From positions 1,116,001-1,180,000 of the forward strand of contig NZ_JACIEH010000003.1 in NCBI RefSeq assembly GCF_014196745.1: a stretch of 64,000 nt of DNA, given 5' to 3'. This document shows positions 60,406 to 64,000 of this stretch, piece by piece; positions within the stretch are counted from its first letter, which is position 1; each line of letters starts with the position of its first letter. The position numbers and the translations under genes were made by a program. Source of the stretch: Sphingomonas kyeonggiensis (GTDB lineage: Bacteria; Pseudomonadota; Alphaproteobacteria; Sphingomonadales; Sphingomonadaceae). A model generated the notes under the pieces. The model searched no databases, was not told the DNA's origin, and saw nothing but the letters and a program-made list of their open reading frames with translations.

Positions 60406-62580
60406 ATGACTCGCCTGCTCCTAGCCGCCGCGCTGCTCGCCTCCACCTCTGCCCAAGCGCAGACCGATGCCGATCGCTGGAAGGCGGAAGCGTCGCGGGT
60501 GACGATAACGCGCGACGATTGGGGCGTGGCGCACATCAAGGGGCAGACCGACGCCGATGCGGTGTTCGGGATGATCTATGCCCAGGCCGAGGACGACTTC
60601 AACCGGATCGAGACCAACTATCTGGTCAGCCTCGGCCGTCTCGCCGAGGCGGAGGGCGAGGGGGCGATCTGGCAGGACCTGCGCCAACGGCTGTTCGTCG
60701 ATCCCGAGGTGCTGAAGGCGGATTATGCCAGAAGCCCCGCCTGGCTCCGCAAGCTGATGCAGGCCTGGGCGGACGGACTGAACCATTATCTCGCCACCCA
60801 TCCTGAGGTAAAGCCGCGCGTGCTCACCCGGTTCGAGCCGTGGATGGCGCTGAGCTTCTCCGAAGGCAGTATCGGCGGCGATATCGAGCGGGTGCCGCTC
60901 AGCCAGCTCGAGGCATTCTACGGCAAGCAGAAGCTGGCGATGACCGATGCCGAGAGGGACCTGCTCTACAAGGAACCCAAGGGCTCGAACGGCTTCGCGA
61001 TCGCGCCGAGCCATACCAAGAACGGCCATGCGCTGCTGCTGATCAACCCGCATACCAGCTTCTTCTTCCGCTCCGAGCAGCAGGTGACCAGCGGCGAGGG
61101 GCTCAACGCTTACGGTGCGGCGACCTGGGGGCAGTTCTTCATCTACCAGGGGTTCAACGCCAGGGCCGGCTGGATGCACACGTCGAGCGGCGTCGACAAT
61201 GTCGACGAGTTCGCGGAGACCATCGTCAGCAACGTGCCGGGCACGCGCTTCGGCTATCGCTACGGCACCGAGACGCGGCCGGTGACGATCACGCCGATCA
61301 CGATCGCCTATCGCGCCGCCGACGGGACACAGGCCCGGCGCAGCTTCCGGGCCTATGCCACGCATCATGGCCCGATCGTGCGCATGACGGACAAGGGCCA
61401 GTGGATCGCGGTCTCGCTGATGAACAAGCCGGTCGAGGCGCTCCAGCAGAGCTTCCTGCGCACCAAGGCGAGCGATTATGCCGGCTTCCTCAAAGTCGCC
61501 GCGCTCAAGGCCAACAGCTCGAACAACACCTTGTTCGCGGACTCCAGGGGCGAGATCGCGTTCCTGATGCCGCAATTCATGCCCGTGCGGGACAATCGCT
61601 TCGACTATCGCAAGCCGGTCGATGGTAGCGATCCGGCGACCGACTGGAAGGGGCTGCACAGCCTTGCCAGCTTGCCCCAGGCGGTGAACCCGAAGAATGG
61701 CTGGGCCTTCAACTCGAACAATTGGCCCTGGACCGCTGCCGGGGCGGACAGCCCCAAGGCGTCGGACTTCCCGCGCTATTTCGACCAGGCCGGCGAGAAC
61801 CCGCGCGGCGCCCATGCGCTGCGGGTGCTGAATGCCCGTGCCGACTTCACCCCCGAGACGCTGCGCCAGGCGGCCTATGACAGCTTCCTGCCCGCCTTCG
61901 ACCGGCTGCTGCCCGGGCTGGCGAGCGCCTGGGAGAAGCTGCCCGACAGCGATGCGCGCAAGGCCAGGCTCGCCGAGCCGGTGGCCCTGCTCAAGGCTTG
62001 GGACCGGCGCTGGGCCGCGGACTCGACCGCGACGTCGCTCGCGGTGTTCTGGGGCGAGGCGCTCTGGGCTCCCTCGGCCGCACCGGCCAAGGAGGCGGGG
62101 CTGTCGGTATGGGACTGGATGGCGGACCGTGCCACCGATGCGCAGCGGATCGACGCGCTGGCCTCTGCCGTGGATCGGCTCACCCAGGATTTCGGCAGCT
62201 GGAAGATCGCCTGGGGCGAGATCAACCGCTTCCAGCGCAACGACGGGGCGATCGTCCAGAAGTTCGACGACGCCAAGCCCAGCATCCCGGTGCCCTTCAC
62301 TTCGGCGCAATGGGGCTCGCTCGCCTCGTTCGGGGCCAAGCGCTGGCCGGGGACGAAGCGCTATTACGGCACGCTCGGCAACAGCTTCGTCGCGACGGTG
62401 GAGTTCGGGCCGAGGGTCAAGGCCTGGGCGGTCACCGCGGGCGGCGAGAGCGGGCATCCGGACAGCAGGCACTTCACCGATCAGGCCGATCGCTATGCGG
62501 CGGGTGCGCTGCGGCCGGTGTATTTCTATACCGAAGACCTGAAGGGGCATGTCGAGCGGGTGTATCGCCCCGGGGAATAG
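60406..62580 (+). CDS. Penicillin acylase family (Ntn-hydrolase) protein
   Basis: A 724-residue periplasmic acylase. Signal peptide MTRLLLAAALLASTSAQAQ. The precursor is expected to self-cleave before Ser194 in KGSNGFAIAPSHTKNGHALL, giving alpha and beta chains. The beta chain has INPHTSFFFRSEQQVTSGEG and LKANSSNNTLFADSRGEIAF (Asn of the active site). Members hydrolyse amide bonds of penicillins, acyl-homoserine lactones or aculeacin; this substrate is unknown, and lactone quorum quenching is possible. Confidence 0.92.
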   Translation: MTRLLLAAALLASTSAQAQTDADRWKAEASRVTITRDDWGVAHIKGQTDADAVFGMIYAQAEDDFNRIETNYLVSLGRLAEAEGEGAIWQDLRQRLFVDPEVLKADYARSPAWLRKLMQAWADGLNHYLATHPEVKPRVLTRFEPWMALSFSEGSIGGDIERVPLSQLEAFYGKQKLAMTDAERDLLYKEPKGSNGFAIAPSHTKNGHALLLINPHTSFFFRSEQQVTSGEGLNAYGAATWGQFFIYQGFNARAGWMHTSSGVDNVDEFAETIVSNVPGTRFGYRYGTETRPVTITPITIAYRAADGTQARRSFRAYATHHGPIVRMTDKGQWIAVSLMNKPVEALQQSFLRTKASDYAGFLKVAALKANSSNNTLFADSRGEIAFLMPQFMPVRDNRFDYRKPVDGSDPATDWKGLHSLASLPQAVNPKNGWAFNSNNWPWTAAGADSPKASDFPRYFDQAGENPRGAHALRVLNARADFTPETLRQAAYDSFLPAFDRLLPGLASAWEKLPDSDARKARLAEPVALLKAWDRRWAADSTATSLAVFWGEALWAPSAAPAKEAGLSVWDWMADRATDAQRIDALASAVDRLTQDFGSWKIAWGEINRFQRNDGAIVQKFDDAKPSIPVPFTSAQWGSLASFGAKRWPGTKRYYGTLGNSFVATVEFGPRVKAWAVTAGGESGHPDSRHFTDQADRYAAGALRPVYFYTEDLKGHVERVYRPGE

Positions 62581-62603
62581 AGCGTTTCTACATTGCAAGC
62601 AGG

Positions 62604-62972
62604 TCAGGCTTGGGACCAATGGTCGAACGCCTCGCGCTGGAGCCGGTCGACGAACGCCCGTGCCTCCGGGCCTTCCCACGGCCCCGCATGCCCCTCCAGC
62701 GAGGCGCGCGGGCTGACCCACCAGCCCTGGCCGGGCATGCCATCGGATTCGCGCACGACCAGCACCGCGAGCTCGGGTTCGCCGTTCGCCACCGCTGCCT
62801 CGTCGATCACGTCGAGTGTCTTGCACAGCGCGCGCATCAGCGGGCGGGTGAAGCGGTGGCCGAGCAATGCGAGCATCTCGGAATAGCTGACCGCGCGGCG
62901 TTCGCGGGCCGCTTCGATCAGCAGGGCGCGGACATGGGCGACATCGGAGACCGGGATCGGATCGCCGGTCAT
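62604..62972 (-). CDS. Small protein of unknown function coupled to mpg
   Basis: A 122-residue soluble protein. It shows RAVSYSEMLALLGHRFTRPL, RALCKTLDVIDEAAVANGEP and ELAVLVVRESDGMPGQGWWV, a layout (YSEL, LG, GEP-LA-LVV, PG-GW) that recurs in small bacterial proteins and in accessory parts of restriction enzymes, without a settled function. Its ATG overlaps the stop of the DNA glycosylase gene (ATGA), so the two are coexpressed, hinting at a DNA-related job. Confidence 0.8.
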   Translation of the reverse strand: MTGDPIPVSDVAHVRALLIEAARERRAVSYSEMLALLGHRFTRPLMRALCKTLDVIDEAAVANGEPELAVLVVRESDGMPGQGWWVSPRASLEGHAGPWEGPEARAFVDRLQREAFDHWSQA

Positions 62973-63520
62973 GGCGCGAACGGCTTGCTGAGGAAGCGCG
63001 AGCCCGCCTCGCCGAAGCGCCACGGCGTATCGACTGCCTTGCTGATCCCGATCCGGGGTCCGACCGCGACGCTGCGCGGGGCATCCGCGGCACGCAGATC
63101 GAAGGGTGGTGCATCGATCGGCGCGCCGTCCAGGCCGTGATCGACGGCCAGTGCCTGGCAGAGCCGGCCCGGCCCCGAGCAGAGCAGCCGCACACTGCCG
63201 GTGCCGCGGCGCCCGGCCATCACGTCGAGTCCGTGGCGCGGTTCGATCGCGCGGATCAGCACCGCGCTGACGGGTGAGCACACGAAGTTCATGCACCAAT
63301 GCAGGCCATAGATACGGTAGATATAGGCATGGCCGGGCGGGCCGAACAGGACTGCGTTGCGCGCCGTCGGGCCATGGAAGCTGTGCGAGGCGGGGTCGCC
63401 CGCGTCATAGGCCTCGGTCTCGACGATCGGCCCGCCGACGCCGTCGACCAGCACCTCCACGCCGATCAGGTCGCGGGCGACGGTTACCGCGTCGCGCTCG
63501 AAGAAGGTGCGGTCCAGCAT
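62969..63520 (-). CDS. DNA-3-methyladenine glycosylase (AAG/MPG family)
   Basis: A 183-residue monofunctional alkylpurine glycosylase for base excision repair. It shows TFFERDAVTVARDLIGVEVL, the catalytic Glu in GPIVETEAYDAGDPASHSFH, GPPGHAYIYRIYGLHWCMNF and LCSGPGRLCQALAVDHGLDG. Length is near the bacterial norm of about 190. It lies 10 nt downstream of the TetR-type gene's stop and overlaps the small unknown gene, so the three may form one unit. Confidence 0.95.
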   Translation of the reverse strand: MLDRTFFERDAVTVARDLIGVEVLVDGVGGPIVETEAYDAGDPASHSFHGPTARNAVLFGPPGHAYIYRIYGLHWCMNFVCSPVSAVLIRAIEPRHGLDVMAGRRGTGSVRLLCSGPGRLCQALAVDHGLDGAPIDAPPFDLRAADAPRSVAVGPRIGISKAVDTPWRFGEAGSRFLSKPFAP

Positions 63521-63530
63521 CGGTCGCAGC

Positions 63531-64000
63531 CTAGCATCCGGCGAGGTTCGCGTACCATTCCGTCAATGCCGCCTCGATCGCGGCACGGGGGGCGGTTTCG
63601 CGACGAAAACCCCACCAGATCAGGCTGCCCTGCCAGATCGAGGCCATTTGCCAGCCCAGTCGTTCGGCTTCTTGCGGGTCCTCCGTGAGCCTCCTGCCCA
63701 GCGCCCGGGCGAGTTGTCCGCCCCAGGCTGCGCCGCGTGCGCGCAGCACCGGATTACGGAAATCCTCGCGCAGCAGGAGCAGCCCCTCGGTGACGTCCCG
63801 TTCTGCCGGCGTCAGCTGAACCAGCAATGCGATCGCACCCGCCGGATCGACTGTGCGCTCCGCATCCGCGGCGGCGGTGGCGTCGTCGAGGCGATCCCAG
63901 GCATGCAGCAGCACCGCCTCGACCATGGCATCGCGTGTGCCGAAGCGCTGGACGAGCGTCGCGGCGGAGAGGCCGACAACCTGCCCGGCTCTGGCGAAGG
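63531..64000 (-). CDS. TetR family regulator, N-terminal end outside window
   Basis: The frame is open to the right edge and encodes the end of a TetR helix-turn-helix (ARAGQVVGLSAATLVQRFGT, then RDAMVEAVLLHAWDRL), followed by a helical ligand-binding domain with RDVTEGLLLLREDFRNPVLR and SIWQGSLIWWGFRRETAPRA. About 156 residues are visible; the first 25-35 are beyond the window. The ATG at 63926 lies inside the HTH and is not the start. The ligand is unknown; the downstream glycosylase may be in its regulon. Confidence 0.88.
   Translation of the reverse strand, partial: FARAGQVVGLSAATLVQRFGTRDAMVEAVLLHAWDRLDDATAAADAERTVDPAGAIALLVQLTPAERDVTEGLLLLREDFRNPVLRARGAAWGGQLARALGRRLTEDPQEAERLGWQMASIWQGSLIWWGFRRETAPRAAIEAALTEWYANLAGC

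Overview
The window is high-GC chromosomal DNA from an alphaproteobacterium, most probably Sphingomonas or a close relative. The grounds are an alphaproteobacterial hemA (5-aminolevulinate synthase), MucR, the tsaB-rimI-fur-plsC-miaB-phoH-ybeY-corC neighbourhood, a SUF operon led by an Rrf2 regulator, many secreted enzymes with AQAQ-type signal peptides, and dispersed palindromes of the form CGTCATCCCGGCGAAAGCCG. I see no tRNA or rRNA gene, CRISPR array, prophage, transposase or replication origin. Genes are tightly packed and often coupled by ATGA or TGATG overlaps.

Layout. 1-8 kb: a DUF4403 gene (cut by the left edge), yghU, a plsY-dprA-membrane protein operon, a membrane-tethered HTH/EF-hand protein, murI and hemA. 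8-14 kb: a DUF4199 membrane protein, a membrane LuxR-type HTH protein joined to btaB-btaA (betaine lipid synthesis), a DUF1579-like secreted protein, a membrane LytTR protein and two tandem lipoproteins. 13.8-18.3 kb: rpiB-glyA-nrdR-trmJ, a small exported protein, chorismate mutase and rpsD. 18.8-27.5 kb: mostly secreted or metabolic enzymes (unknown Cys/His protein, CE15-like esterase, M28 peptidase, agmatine deiminase, sorbosone dehydrogenase-like protein, katG). 28-39.9 kb: corC-ybeY-phoH, then an inserted block (SDR, MerR, DUF6624-like, GGDEF), then miaB-plsC-fur-mucR-rimI-tsaB, a RutE-like reductase, nfu and a small membrane protein. 39.9-49.3 kb: Asp/Asn hydroxylase-like protein, M16 peptidase, long-chain acyl-CoA synthetase, gamma-glutamyltransferase, HdeD and pyrD. 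49.5-57.7 kb: AraC regulator, then sufR-sufB-x-x-sufC-x-sufD-sufS-sufT-sufA with three small exported genes (x) between the suf genes. 57.7-64 kb: GT2 glycosyltransferase, aldo/keto reductase, GreA/B-like factor, penicillin-acylase-family enzyme, a small unknown protein, 3-methyladenine DNA glycosylase and a TetR regulator cut by the right edge.

How the parts work together. The suf operon and the separate nfu gene build Fe-S clusters, needed for example by MiaB. btaA and btaB make phosphorus-free betaine lipid and share an operon with a membrane HTH protein. Three one-component regulators with membrane segments lie within 8 kb. Non-coding structure is rich: paired inverted repeats sit between convergent genes, one 81-bp palindrome pair lies in frame inside a signal-peptide coding region, a MerR-type 19-bp-spacer promoter separates the MerR gene from its SDR neighbour, and a perfect 9-9-9 dyad precedes sufR. 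The strongest candidates for new biology are the HTH-TM-EF-hand protein, the exported cysteine proteins inside the suf operon, the btaA-btaB-HTH operon and the palindrome captured in a coding sequence.
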